From NCBI GenBank assembly GCA_965178125.1, contig OZ237740.1, positions 1,240,001 through 1,304,000 on the forward strand: 64,000 bases of DNA, given 5' to 3'. The notes beneath the pieces were generated by a model. That model did no database searches and was not told where the DNA came from. It worked only from the letters and a program-made list of their open reading frames with translations. Positions 26,201 through 37,805 of this stretch are shown here, piece after piece; positions within the stretch are counted from its first letter, which is position 1; each line of letters starts with the position of its first letter. A program made the position numbers and the translations under genes. This DNA is from Bilabrum cf. latius. Lineage: Eukaryota; Bigyra: Bicosoecida; Bigyra; Bicosoecida.

Positions 26201-29200
26201 GCCTGACTGTCGGTCTCTTGGACTGGTGAGCAGGCGATGGCAGCGCCGAGCCGCTTGGAGATGGCACGCGCGTCTATGACATTCGACGAAAAGATTGAAG
26301 CTTAATGAGGCCCTTAGGGCCTGATGCCTCATTTCTAGTCGGAGTCTAGTCCTTCGTGTCGCGATTTCGCTTCTCAGGCGGCATCGTCATCCGGCGCAAT
26401 GACGGGAACATGGTAGCTGAGAGCTGCCCTCTCCTAACGCTCGCATTAGGATGACCAGGTCCCAAACCCTTGCTTGCCGCTGCCCTTTTGACCTCAAGTG
26501 GCATCCGATGCGTAGGCTGTGAGAGCTGCGCGGAGTCCGTGACAACTTGTACGTCGTCCTAGCTACCTAGCGAATCTGCATCAGACTCACCGCTGGGTGC
26601 CTGCTGGCGATGTCGAACCCCCTACCTGCCGACCATAGCATCCATCTTCATCGACATGCGTTTCAGAGACGGCAGCATTTGTGGCATTCTTCTGGCAAAA
26701 CTCTTGGCCTACGTAGTGTTCAGCAAACCCGATTCGCTGGGACTATCAAGCGGGCGGAGCAACTTTTGCTGAAGATCATTGCGGACAGGGTCATCCCGGG
26801 CTCCGATCTGCTCTTCGGAACGTACCTGCTGCTCCCTCTTTTGCTTTGCTCTCCACTGTTGCAGCATGGCCTTACCGCCGCCTCCAAATTTCGGTTTGCG
26901 AGTCTTGCTCGAGGCCACCCGACCCACGTTTGGCGTTTGTGCAGTCGGCTCCCTCGCTGAGAACGTCTTGCGTAGATGCTTTGGCTAGACTGCAAGCTCC
27001 TTCGGGCCTGCGATTCGAGGCAGGTCACGAATGCCGTCCTCAATGCGATCCTTGAACTCTTCTTGGTCGTCGGTGTCATCCCCGTCCTCCTCCACTGCCT
27101 CCGCCAGCGCGTGCAGCCCGCCCAGCGCACCCATGTGCACGCTGTGCCGGCCGCGCACCTTCACTGCAGCAGCGTCCTCCCCGAGTCCGGACGATGACCC
27201 TGGCTTCAGCGACCCGCGACGCAGCTGAGCATGCGCCGACACACGCGACCGCAGCTTCTGCCGCGCGTCTCCGCCCAGGCCCATGCTCTGCTGTCCGGGC
27301 TTACGCGTAGACCCGCCAGTCGGAGTGCCAGCCACGCGGGCCGAGAATGTCTTCTTCAATGTTGGCTTGCCATCAGCACCACCCACACGCCCACGCCGCA
27401 TCAACCGACCCACCCACACACCAGCCTCCTCACCATCGGACTCCCCCTCATCCCCGTCCTCCTCCACTGCCTCCGCCAGCGCGTGCAGCCCGCCCAGCGC
27501 ACCCATGTGCACGCTGTGCCGGCCGCGCACCTTCACTGCAGCAGCGTCCTCCCCGAGTCCGGACGATGACCCTGGCTTCAGCGACCCGCGACGCAGCTGA
27601 GCATGCGCCGACACACGCGACCGCAGCTTCTGCCGCGCGTCTCCGCCCAGGCCCATGCTCTGCTGTCCGGGCTTACGCGTAGACCCGCCAGTCGGAGTGC
27701 CAGCCACGCGGGCCGAGAATGTCTTCTTCAATGTTGGCTTGCCATCAGCACCACCCACACGCCCACGCCGCATCAACCGACCCACCCACACACCAGCCTC
27801 CTCACCATCGGACTCCCCCTCATCCCCGTCCTCCTCCACTGCCTCCGCCAGCGCGTGCAGCCCGCCCAGCGCACCCATGTGCACGCTGTGCCGGCCGCGC
27901 ACCTTCACTGCAGCAGCGTCCTCCCCGAGTCCGGACGATGACCCTGGCTTCAGCGACCCGCGACGCAGCTGAGCATGCGCCGACACACGCGACCGCAGCT
28001 TCTGCCGCGCGTCTCCGCCCAGGCCCATGCTCTGCTGTCCGGGCTTACGCGTAGACCCGCCAGTCGGAGTGCCAGCCACGCGGGCCGAGAATGTCTTCTT
28101 CAATGTTGGCTTGCCATCAGCACCACCCACACGCCCACGCCGCATCGACCGACCCACCCACACACCAGCCTCCTCACCATCGGACTCCCCCTCATCCCCG
28201 TCCTCCTCCACTGCCTCCGCCAGCGCGTGCAGCCCGCCCAGCGCACCCATGTGCACGCTGTGCCGGCCGCGCACCTTCACTGCAGCAGCGTCCTCCCCGA
28301 GTCCGGACGATGACCCTGGCTTCAGCGACCCGCGACGCAGCTGAGCATGCGCCGACACACGCGACCGCAGCTTCTGCCGCGCGTCTCCGCCCAGGCCCAT
28401 GCTCTGCTGTCCGGGCTTACGCGTAGACCCGCCAGTCGGAGTGCCAGCCACGCGGGCCGAGAATGTCTTCTTCAATGTTGGCTTGCCATCAGCACCACCC
28501 ACACGCCCACGCCGCATCAACCGACCCACCCACACACCAGCCTCCTCACCATCGGACTCCCCCTCATCCCCGTCCTCCTCCACTGCCTCCGCCAGCGCGT
28601 GCAGCCCGCCCAGCGCACCCATGTGCACGCTGTGCCGGCCGCGCACCTTCACTGCAGCAGCGTCCTCCCCGAGTCCGGACGATGACCCTGGCTTCAGCGA
28701 CCCGCGACGCAGCTGAGCATGCGCCGACACACGCGACCGCAGCTTCTGCCGCGCGTCTCCGCCCAGGCCCATGCTCTGCTGTCCGGGCTTACGCGTAGAC
28801 CCGCCAGTCGGAGTGCCAGCCACGCGGGCCGAGAATGTCTTCTTCAATGTTGGCTTGCCATCAGCACCACCCACACGCCCACGCCGCATCGACCGACCCA
28901 CCCACACACCAGCCTCCTCACCATCGGACTCCCCCTCATCCCCGTCCTCCTCCACTGCCTCCGCCAGCGCGTGCAGCCCGCCCAGCGCACCCATGTGCAC
29001 GCTGTGCCGGCCGCGCACCTTCACTGCAGCAGCGTCCTCCCCGAGTCCGGACGATGACCCTGGCTTCAGCGACCCGCGACGCAGCTGAGCATGCGCCGAC
29101 ACACGCGACCGCAGCTTCTGCCGCGCGTCTCCGCCCAGGCCCATGCTCTGCTGTCCGGGCTTACGCGTAGACCCGCCAGTCGGAGTGCCAGCCACGCGGG

Positions 29201-32200
29201 CCGAGAATGTCTTCTTCAATGTAGGCTTAACAGGTTTCATCTAACTATGCTCCTGAGCGGACTTTACAATAGGCTGAGGCTCCTCGGCCATGGAGAATCT
29301 GATCTTTCTCTCCCCTGGCGATTTCGCGGCCTGACTGCCTTGCAGATCTTTCAGACTTTTCCCGGGTGGTATTGGCGCTTGCTTGCGCGGAGGAGGCCGT
29401 GGCACTGACGGGGGCCCAGGTGGAATCGACTCCGCCCTCCCCGGTTGGACATCTGTATCGCTGTCCGCATTCAAGCTCTTCTCGCTAGCCCATCGCTGCA
29501 GGGGCGTCAATGGCGCCACAATACTTCTTCTACTCCGCACGAGGCCATTGATACCAGCAAGGGACTTTGATCTGGGCTTCTATTTCGCAGAGCTTCCCTC
29601 CGCAATGTGCACCGACCCAGGCTTCATGGACGCGCGACGACCAACGCTGACAGACGGACGCACGCTCGTGCTGCTGCTCGACCCCGCGCCCCCGGGCTTC
29701 GATGACGGAGACGACCCGCCCACGGGAAGCACAGGCATGTCCACCGACCCAGGCTTCATGGACGCGCGACGACCAACGCTGACAGACGGACGCACGCTCG
29801 TGCTGCTGCTCGACCCCGCGCCCCCGGGCTTCGATGACGGAGACGACCCGCCCACGGGAAGCACAGGCATGTCCACCGACCCAGGCTTCATGGACGCGCG
29901 ACGACCAACGCTGACAGACGGACGCACGCTCGTGCTGCTGCTCGACCCCGCGCCCCCGGGCTTCGATGACGGAGACGACCCGCCCACGGGAAGCACAGGC
30001 ATGTCCACCGACCCAGGCTTCATGGACGCGCGACGACCAACGCTGACAGACGGACGCACGCTCGTGCTGCTGCTCGACCCCGCGCCCCCGGGCTTCGATG
30101 ACAGAGACGACCCGCCCACGGGAAGCACAGGCATGTCCACCGACCCAGGCTTCATGGACGCGCGACGACCAACGCTGACAGACGGACGCACGCTCGTGCT
30201 GCTGCTCGACCCCGCGCCCCCGGGCTTCGATGACAGAGACGACCCGCCCACGGGAAGCACAGGCATGTCCACCGACCCAGGCTTCATGGACGCGCGACGA
30301 CCAACGCTGACAGACGGACGCACGCTCGTGCTGCTGCTCGACCCCGCGCCCCCGGGCTTCGATGACGGAGACGACCCGCCCACGGGAAGCACAGGCATGT
30401 CCACCGACCCAGGCTTCATGGACGCGCGACGACCAACGCTGACAGACGGACGCACGCTCGTGCTGCTGCTCGACCCCGCGCCCCCGGGCTTCGATGACGG
30501 AGACGACCCGCCCACGGGAAGCACAGGCATGTCCACCGACCCAGGCTTCATGGACACGAGTACCGCACTCGACACAGTTTGACTTTGCCTTTTGGGTGGG
30601 TTCACGTGTGAGATGCTGCTTCTTGGCCTTACCATGCTCTTGCGCCGTTGGGGTGGATGTGCATTTGATGTTGGTATCGCCGCGTTTGGCTTTGCAGAAG
30701 TTGGATCACATGCCTAATCAGGCTGAATTTCAGCAGAATGGTCTGCTTCAGATTCCTCGTGATACTGGGCGACTGGCCTTTGTGCTTCCTCCTGGGCGAC
30801 TGGCCCTGGTGCTGGTTCGAGATCAGACACTGCAGGGCCGTTGTCCTGGACAGCATCGTGCTGCACCGTGCTATCCCGAGACTGGTCTACGCCGATAGAA
30901 GGAGTCCCCGACGGCGCAGCGCTTCCATTTTGAGTATCTCGCTGTACTGCGTGTGCCTGCTTGTGGGTCTTTCTGCGATCCTTCTTGGGAGAGTGACCCG
31001 CTCCCCTCACACCGACTCCTTCGTCGATCAGGCGGAGCTTCGTGTTCGATCGGCCGAGCTGCCTGTCCTTCTCTTGCACCCGCCCGCGGTTCTCTGCCAC
31101 CACGAGTCGCTGCCAGAGAGCGTCGTGCTCGTCCGCAGCGGCCTCCTGGTCCTTCCTCTCCTCGTCGTCGGATATAGCAGAGAACGGCCGCTTCGCCAGA
31201 GGGGACGCGGGGGGCTGGGCATCGGGTGGAGCATCCAGGTCGAGGGGCTACCCCAACAGCGCGGCTGCTTCCATGAGGACCTGTCGAGCGCTAGTGGGCC
31301 CGGAGCTGTCACGTCCCCGCGACTCAGCCTCAGCCTCAGCCTCGCTCGCTTTTAGAGCCACCTCTCTCTCTATCTCGGCCTCGATCGATCCCGCGTCGCT
31401 CACGGCGCCACCATCGTCATTTGGGTTCGAATCCGCGCTGGCTGATCCATCAGAGTCCATGGCCAGCTGGTCCCGAGAAGAGACAGATGGCTCCGACCTG
31501 CCCTGCAGACGGTCCATGAGGCGCTGTGCCTCCAGCTGCGCCAGCCGGCGAGTCACTTCCTCCCCACTACCAGTGCCCGCCGGGGCACTAGATCCCACGG
31601 AGGACCCGGCCAGTCGACGCGACGCGTGCCTCTAGAACTTGGCCCGGGCTCGGCCCAGAGCCACGGCAACTGCGTCTGCACGTGGCTCGGCATCGCTCTG
31701 CACGGACCCGGGGCCCCGGCGCCGACCGTGTTTGCTCCTGCCCGGCAACGCCGCCCGGTCTCCGGGTAAAGATGCAGAGTCGTGATGTGGCCCGTCGCCC
31801 AAGTGTGCTGCTGGCTCTGGCTGGCTGGCAAGCACGGCAATGCCTAGCATTGTAGCGGAGGACTGCCTTGCCAGCCCAGCGTGTGCGGCATCGACTGCAG
31901 GGGACGCCTCCACGACCACATCGGCCTCTTTCCACACCAAACGCTTCTTCTTTTTCTTCTTTCTGCGTTTTCTTTTCTTCTCTGCGCCAGGCTATGAACC
32001 GCCCGTCGGATTGCCAACTGCCTCTGTGCCAGCAACCGATGAAGGGGCTTGCGTAGACGCTACACCAGCAGCCGACACGGATTGAGGGACATTCTTTGTC
32101 AAAATTCTACTTGATGACCTTCTCGAGCTTGACCTGCTTTTCTTGGAGCTTCGACTTGACCGTGAAGTTCTGCTGGTAGCTGACGTGCGGCGGCGACTCG

Positions 32201-32327
32201 TTCGCCGGCTCTCCCCGTGACCACTGAGCCCATCCTAGCTTGGTCCAGCGATGACTTTGTTTTCTTTGTCTTCTGTTGCGCTTACAGAAGCAGAATCTGC
32301 TGTCAAGATGCGATCAAGCCTGTCCAT
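23280..32327 (-). CDS. Very large disordered repeat protein (about 3,015 residues), function unknown
   Basis: A single minus-strand frame runs from ATG at 32327 (MDRLDRILTADSAS...) to TGA at 23280 through many TAG codons (for example 32235, 31992, 31248, 30714, 29580, 29241, 26985, 25827, 24771, 23394, 23313). An in-frame TGA at 32475 bounds the 5' side. The start could lie upstream if there is an unseen 5' exon. The order along the protein is: a Ser/Arg-rich segment (about 32100-32200), a KRKRRKKKKKKKR basic cluster (about 31940-31980), a charged probable coiled coil (about 31040-31180), seven 44-residue repeats, six 124-residue repeats, a Pro/Ser-rich region, a polyalanine run, and a C-terminal helix (RAALLNEQLATQRLIDDVL). 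The repeats carry RRGSLKPGSSS and RRASMKPGSV, resembling basophilic-kinase sites. No known domain is recognised. A scaffold or cytoskeleton-associated role is only a guess. Confidence 0.72.
24007..24034 (-). repeat. Trinucleotide (GCA)n run coding polyalanine
   Basis: About nine GCA units on the plus strand read as Ala codons (TGC/GCT type) in the minus-strand giant gene, within the segment FAHTAAAAAAAAASHAH. Confidence 0.9.
27060..29228 (-). repeat. 372-bp tandem array, five full units plus flanks
   Basis: A marker sequence recurs at 27231, 27603, 27975, 28347, 28719 and 29091, exactly 372 bp apart. Each unit encodes 124 residues, starting with KPTLKKTFSARVAGTPTGG and ending in an acidic EEDGDEGESDGEEAG stretch and GRVGGADG. 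Units are almost identical; the visible difference is a one-base change that gives GRSMRRG or GRLMRRG. The 5'-most DNA unit on the plus strand is degenerate at its outer edge. Confidence 0.96.
29602..30556 (-). repeat. 132-bp tandem array, seven units plus a partial
   Basis: The units are 132 bp and encode 44 residues, with MKPGSVDMPVLPVGGSS at the start and VRPSVSVGRRAS at the end. Two units differ by a GGA/AGA change (SSPSSK versus SSLSSK). The array lies in the same gene and frame as the 372-bp array and shares the R-R-x-S-x-KPGS motif with it. Confidence 0.95.
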
Positions 32328-32839
32328 AGCATGAGTCTGTTGCTGCTTCGGCTCGGGTGCCTCTTGCCAGGCTTGCGCCAAATTCCTATGCAACCTAAAC
32401 GAACCTGCAACAATAGTAGACAGAATCGATGTGGTACTGGAGGAAGAATTGCGCGGTTGGTACAAAGCACTGCGTCAATTCGATGCAAGGGATCGACTGA
32501 CTTGTTCGTCTTGCTCTCGCTCGAAGAAATGACCCCGTTCGTTGTAGGCTCGCATCCTCTGGAACCCCTACAACATCGCGGCTCGATGACATCGCCCGGA
32601 GCAATGCAGCCACTTCAATCTGTGCTTGCTTCCCGAATCAAGTCGCCGCGCAATTGAACGACTTCTTTGCGGAACCTCCCAGCTGGTCGCGAGAATCGGT
32701 CGCGTGATGCAAGATCCAAGCAATAACTTGATTGCATTCATGCGACGGATCTAAGTCAGGACAGGAGCATCTCACTCTACATACCACTTTCCCGAAAGCA
32801 ACCAGCTAGAGCGTGTTTCTGACACTCGCTGCAGGCTTG
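32328..32839. other. Divergent intergenic region
   Basis: This 512-bp spacer separates the start of the minus-strand repeat gene from the proposed start of the plus-strand membrane-protein gene, so it should hold both promoters. The minus-strand frame stays open to TGA at 32475 and the plus-strand frame is open well upstream of 32840. Either first exon could therefore extend into it. I recognise no regulatory motif. Confidence 0.45.
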
Positions 32840-34489
32840 ATGCCTGAACCGAGGCAGTGCTAGCCAGAAGTAGACGGCAATGATCCCGAGAGCTAGCTTT
32901 ACCTACCAGAGGGCTGTTTTCAACCGGCAGTACCCTTTTGCTGCTGCGCTGCTGAGCCGCTTGGACTAACGTGGGGAATAGTGTCATTCGTGCTGGTTGA
33001 TTTCCTCACACTGCTTGCATTAGGTGTTACTAGCACGTGGCTTGCCATTGTGAGCTGCGAAAGCGAGAGAATTGGCGCAGACAGCTGGGTCGGAGCGGTT
33101 CCCGGCTGGCTGGACTGGATCCAGATCGGAGGCGGATGCCAGCTGAGCCGAAACGCTTTGGATGCTAGTCTGGGATGGCTTCTCCCATTGCTGGTGTTTT
33201 GCCTCGTGATCTCGGCAGGTATTCTTCTTTTGTGGATGGTATGCACGAGAGTAATGCGCCCCGACGCTCTCGCACGCCCATCTGTTGCATATGATATGCT
33301 GGCGTTGATGACCTCGCGCACCGAAGCAACATCATCAGCGCGAACACTGCCAAGTACAAATTGCTTTCGGAGCCCGGCTTGGGCCTTCGGGGCGAGTACC
33401 CCCTTTATCACCATGACCTACCTTGCAATAGAGGTCGCAGGCGCTGTGGCGTTGGTCGCAGTAGGGCCTATCGCACTCGCTATCAACCTTGTCTGGACGT
33501 GGGTTGTAGTGCCTGTGTTGGAGGTGCCTACCATTGCCTGGGCATATCCAGCGACAGACCTGTCAAGAATGGCTGAAGCTTTACCGGCCTTCTTTCAGCC
33601 GTTCGAGCAAGCAAAGAGCGCAGCACACCAGATGGATAACGCGACGGACCTTGCGACGGCGTTGGCGGTGGGCACGGGCACGGCAGCGGGACGTGCCTAT
33701 GCGGTATTTTCTGGTCTATCCATGGCGCACAGTGTGATATCGCACGCGGCAGGCGGCACCCGCTTTCGAGGTGACGTGACGCGAGCGGGGAGGATGGTGA
33801 GGCCGGCCATCGTCGCGCCTGAACCGATGGGTGGGGGGGATGACCATCGGGTGGCTGGGGTTGCCGGATCCAGAATTCCGGCCGCTGCTAGTGGCGGTAC
33901 TTTAGCAGCGACAGAGGAGCGCAACACACCGGCAGGACACGGCGCGTCCGTGCCGAATGGGCCAGGTGGGCAGGGACAGCACACCGCCGGGCTGGCAACA
34001 GGGAGTGCTGCGGTGCCTTCGGCTGCATCTGAATAGCGACCTTTTACGGCCGGCAGCAGTTTAGAGATAGATCGGGGCAGCAGCGCAGCGCATCAAGGCG
34101 GTCGAAATTCGCTACCTCGAGGGGGAATCAGCTCTGCTCGGGCTTTCGAGGTGCTGTTGTGGTGGAGTTGTTGGCGACTGCTGAACTCGGTAGTGGCAGA
34201 GGTGCCGCTACTAGTGCTGGACCTCTACCTCCTGAGTGTGGGAGATGTGCCCTTGGCCAAGTGGGACTCCAACCGGACGACCGTGGTGTTTATTGGATTT
34301 GTGATGAAACTGATTGCCTTTGGCTTCAGCTGTGTGACGATTGGGTGGGACACGAGACAGCTGTGCATGCTCGCTGCGATCCAGGAGCAGTTGCCGCAGA
34401 CACATCAACCGAGTCAGCAGTGGCAAAGCCAGCAGCATCATGACCAGCACTAGCACCACCAGCCTCAAGATCAATAGAAGCAGAATTGA
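32840..34489 (+). CDS. Multispanning membrane protein with Gln/His-rich tail, function unknown
   Basis: The 549-residue frame runs from ATG at 32840 (MPEPRQCQPEV...) to TGA at 34487-34489. TAG codons are at 32861, 32894, 34034, 34451 and 34475. Hydrophobic segments lie near 32975-33060 (VSFVLVDFLTLLALGVTSTW), 33160-33240, 33400-33540 (two to three helices, with AIEVAGAVALVAVGPIALAI), 34150-34240 and 34285-34350, so five to seven transmembrane helices are likely. A Gly/Ala/Pro-rich loop at 33750-34130 separates the two halves. The C-terminus is Gln/His-rich, and two TAGs fall inside that tract (HDQHQHHQPQDQQKQN with Gln). I do not recognise the family. The start is tentative because the frame is open further upstream. 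Confidence 0.68.
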
Positions 34490-34889
34490 TATAGCAGTGT
34501 GGCGGAGCAGACTGACTGGATCTGGGGCGGCGGAAACGGTACGTAATCTCTCGACTACTACCGCCGGTGCCTCGATTCGGCTGACCTGGGCGATGACTTG
34601 GGGGCATCGAAGGTTTGGGGTGTTGGACCATGATGTGCTGCTCTCCAGAATCTTGATGAGTGTGGAGCTGTGACCTCGCTTTCAAGATGCCTTTCGCTTT
34701 TCGGAGTATCTCCGCGAAGGCATGCAGTCGAGAAGGTCGGAGTGTCTCGACTCATTGCGGCCTCCTCGAGACGCGGAGGCACGCTGCATGGGACTGGTTT
34801 GCGGCCCGGTTTCACTTTTTATGCGGCTGCCTGAATCTATTGCTGTGCTATGCACGGCGGGCCGCCAAGTCAGGTTTTCGGTAATTGGC

Positions 34890-34908
34890 GGGGGGGGGGG
34901 GGGGGGGG
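34890..34908 (+). repeat. Homopolymer of 19 G
   Basis: There is an uninterrupted run of 19 G in non-coding DNA. It could be length-polymorphic or imprecisely sequenced. Confidence 0.9.
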
Positions 34909-35299
34909 ACGTTGGGCGAAGTGTGCGCCGCGGACCCAGGTCGGTCGGAAGAACAGGTCGCATGGGACAGGGCGCAGTGAAGAAACGTTCCAGAGGGTTT
35001 GGAAGCACATAATCTGTATATATAGCAACACAACAATCGCTTATGGTTGAACACAGCATTAATACGAATAGCACACCTTCAGCACATGGCCACGCTCAGC
35101 AATAAATTCATTCACCACCTGAAACGTCATCAGGTACTGATGCCAGCGTATACAACGAAGTTTACCAATCTCCGCCCCTATCCTGAACACAGAGAGGGTA
35201 TGCGCGTCATCGCAAAGCAATCCGTGACATTGGTCGCACCTCCCAGTTGCAACCGCCAGCCGAACTGTCGAGGCATTGCAGCGCTCCCACTCTGATATC

Positions 35300-35322
35300 A
35301 ACACCGAACCCCTTTCGGTGTT
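35300..35322. other. Perfect 9-bp hairpin with 5-nt loop
   Basis: AACACCGAA is followed by a 5-nt loop and TTCGGTGTT. The hairpin sits about 95 bp downstream of the minus-strand ankyrin gene's stop, so it could be a 3'-end RNA element of that transcript. No family is recognised. Confidence 0.5.
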
Positions 35323-35417
35323 AGGATTAAGGCACGAACCCAGGCAGCAGCTCACTTACGCAACGGGCTCCCACAATTGAGCTAGTACAAAACAGTAGCA
35401 TAAATCACTTGCTCTTC

Positions 35418-37805
35418 TCACTGCTTGCCCGCCCGCACCCGCACCGCGTCTCGGAAGCGCACCAGGGCGAGCTGCCTCTTGAAGTTGCAGCCCATCCCGT
35501 ACTTGGCCCACTCCAGGTGCTTGTCCGTGGAGCGATCCAGCAGCAGCCGCTTCAGCTTGTTCGTACTGCAGCTGCCGAGTGCCTCCGTGACAGCCCAGGA
35601 CGGGGCCTAGCTTGGTCCCGTCGTAGCCTGCTCGACGAGGCACACTTCCGCCTTGCTCACATCATCATAGGTGGGGTGCAGCCGAGCTCCCCGCAGCAGC
35701 AGATAGGCAGCGAGGTAGAGCTTGCCGGTGGCTGCAGCGAATGCAAGCGGGGTCATGCACCGTCGGCCCAAGATGCCTTCGGCGCAGAAACTGTGGCCAT
35801 CGCTGTAATTGGGGCTCTTGTGCAAGAAATAGACGCAAGACTCGTCCTAGTTGGTGGCAAAACCATCGACGGGCATGCCTTCTCTCACAAGACGATCCAC
35901 GATGGAGATCATCCGCACCTGAGAGTCGCGGTCCATGGCGCAGACTGCCACAAACCCGTGCAGCAATGCGATCGCGCTGGACAATGCTCGGCCATCTCGT
36001 TCGTGCAAGACACCCTTTGCAGTGTTAAAAAGACCGAACTTCCGCCGCAACCCTGGCACAACGTCCAGAACATCGGCGAGAAAGCACGTTTCTGGCATGC
36101 GCTTGGACTTGCGCTCGCCTTGCTTCTCGTCGAAGATCGCGTCCGAGAGCAGGCACTCGGCCAGAGCCACGGCACCCTGGGTCAGATTCATCGTGAACGC
36201 GCGATTGAAGCTGGCATCAACCCTAACCAGCTCCTGCATGAGCAGCTTGTACCGGTTGTGCACCGCGATTGGCTTGGCCCTGTCTGCTGCGATCATGTCT
36301 CGGCGCAGGAGGTGCACCACAACGGGCTCCGGCAGCTAGAAAGGTTCCTACTTGCAGACAATGCGCGGCTTCTCGAGGGCAAGAAGTTGAAGGCACATGT
36401 CTCTTACGTGCGCGGAGGCACCGGGCAGCTCCGAGATGATCCGCATACCCTTTTCAATGCCCCTAGCCTCGTGCGCGGCAATCAGCAAGCAGTGGCCCAT
36501 CGTCCGGCCCGCCTCCCTGCTGATCTGCTCCACGTGGTCGTGCATGCACTGGCAGCCATCGCACCACAGCTTCTCTCCGTGGGGAACGTCCCACCTTTGG
36601 CTCTCCATCAGATGCAGCGCCATCTCCGAGGCACCGTCCACCACGCCTGCACCGAGAGCCAGCTCAGCCAACACCTCGCCAGACGCTCGACCTCCCGCCA
36701 GGGCCCTGGCGACCGTTTCAAAGCCTAGCAGGAACTTGACCATGCCGACTTGCTTGCGATCCCTCGCAATGTCCAGGGGCCCGCCGTGGCCGCCGTCGCG
36801 AGTGGGCGTTCCCGGATCTATCCCGAGCTCTTCCACCGCGAACTTGGCCACGTCAAGCTGGCCAAAGCTGCAAGCTTCATCCAGAACTGTCCAGTGTCGC
36901 TTGCAAGGACGGACACCGCACTTGTAGAGCGCTTTAAGTCCTTCGATGCGGCCAGAGCGCGCTGCCAGCATCTCGATGGACCACCAGTCCGTGTCCCACA
37001 CGCGCTGCTCCAGGAAGTGCATCCCGAACCCAGCGCCGTGGTCGATGGTGTACTCAAGCCGAAGCAGCTGACCAGGAGGGTATCGACTGGCAGGCATGTA
37101 TCCAAACGTGCTGTGCTTGTCGGCTGCCACCGCAGCAACAAGCGTTTCCGCGCGGGGCAAGCCCAGCCCTAGCCCTAGTACCACGGGGTGAGGAGGCGGG
37201 CTCGGGGCGTCCACTCCGAGCTACATCTTCAAGGCGAAGCAGTCCATGGCGCGCTTGAACAATGGTGTCATGTGGCCCCCGAGTGCGCGGGCCAGCGTGT
37301 CGATGCAAGCAGCGAGCCGCTTGTGGGCAGCTGCCATCGTAATCATGACCCGGCCAGTGCCGGCGTGCCGTGCGATTCGCTTCCCCGCCGCAGCCCCCAT
37401 CGCGGCATCGACGCTGCTGCCACGGGACTTAGCTATCCTTATGGCTGTTACACTTGTTATAAGTGGAACAATTCTGTAGTGTTTATAGTAGTACGCTGGG
37501 GTGGTTGATTCGACAACCTAGAACGCCTGCTGGGCTTGGTCCTTGCACCAGCCCGTTCCAATCTTGTCTTCGCGACGCTTCAGCGGCCTGCAAGCCTTGT
37601 CAACAAAAGCTGAGAACATGCCTTGCATTACCGACATCCCCATGCAAACGACGCTGGCAACGTGGGCGACGTCCTTGACCTCCTCCAACGCTTTCTGCAT
37701 TTCTGTTGGACGCAGCGCCCGCGCAGCCCGCCACACTCGACAATACTGCTCCTATTCAACTGAAGGATTGGATGGATTCATCCAAAACTCTGCCGGAGTT
37801 GACAT
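35418..37805 (-). CDS. Ankyrin-type repeat protein, copy A (shorter at its C-terminus)
   Basis: The 795-residue minus-strand frame runs from ATG at 37805 (MSTPAEFWMNPSNPSVE...) to TGA at 35418. TAG codons include 37752, 37518, 37221, 36348, 36336, 35847 and 35607. Ankyrin-like helices are visible, for example IEMLAARSGRIEGLKALY, TVLDEACSFGQLDVAKFAVE and MTPLAFAAATGKLYLAAYLL. A CDGCQCMHDH segment (about 36545-36575) may bind metal. The gene is paralogous to the adjacent copy B over nearly its whole length, from VMQGMFSAFVD to RFRDAVRVRAG. It stops shortly after DAVRVRAGKQ, where copy B continues for more than 200 residues. Ankyrin repeats mediate protein binding; the partner is unknown. Confidence 0.8.

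Larger units (their letters stand above)
34490..35417. other. Non-coding region
   Basis: This 928-bp stretch lies between the membrane-protein gene and the convergent end of the first ankyrin gene. It holds a 19-nt G run, a TATATATA-like stretch near 35018, and a perfect 9-bp hairpin near 35300. Short frames on both strands exist here, including a 98-residue minus-strand one at 35059-35355 ending in TAA, but none shows a recognisable domain. Confidence 0.5.

Noticed and set aside
26985-29240. Overlapping plus-strand frames of 105-112 residues repeated five times
   Set aside because: They are antisense copies of the 372-bp unit and have no continuation outside it.
29383-30582. 399-residue plus-strand frame with STDPGFMDARRPTLTD repeats
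   Set aside because: It is antisense to the 132-bp array. The minus-strand frame links in phase to the rest of the 9-kb gene.
34682-35074. 130-residue minus-strand frame with a polyproline run
   Set aside because: The polyproline is only the complement of the 19-G run, and nothing else supports coding.
35059-35355. 98-residue minus-strand frame ending in TAA
   Set aside because: It has no recognisable domain, no similarity to the neighbouring ankyrin genes, and sits in a spacer downstream of copy A. It is left unannotated.
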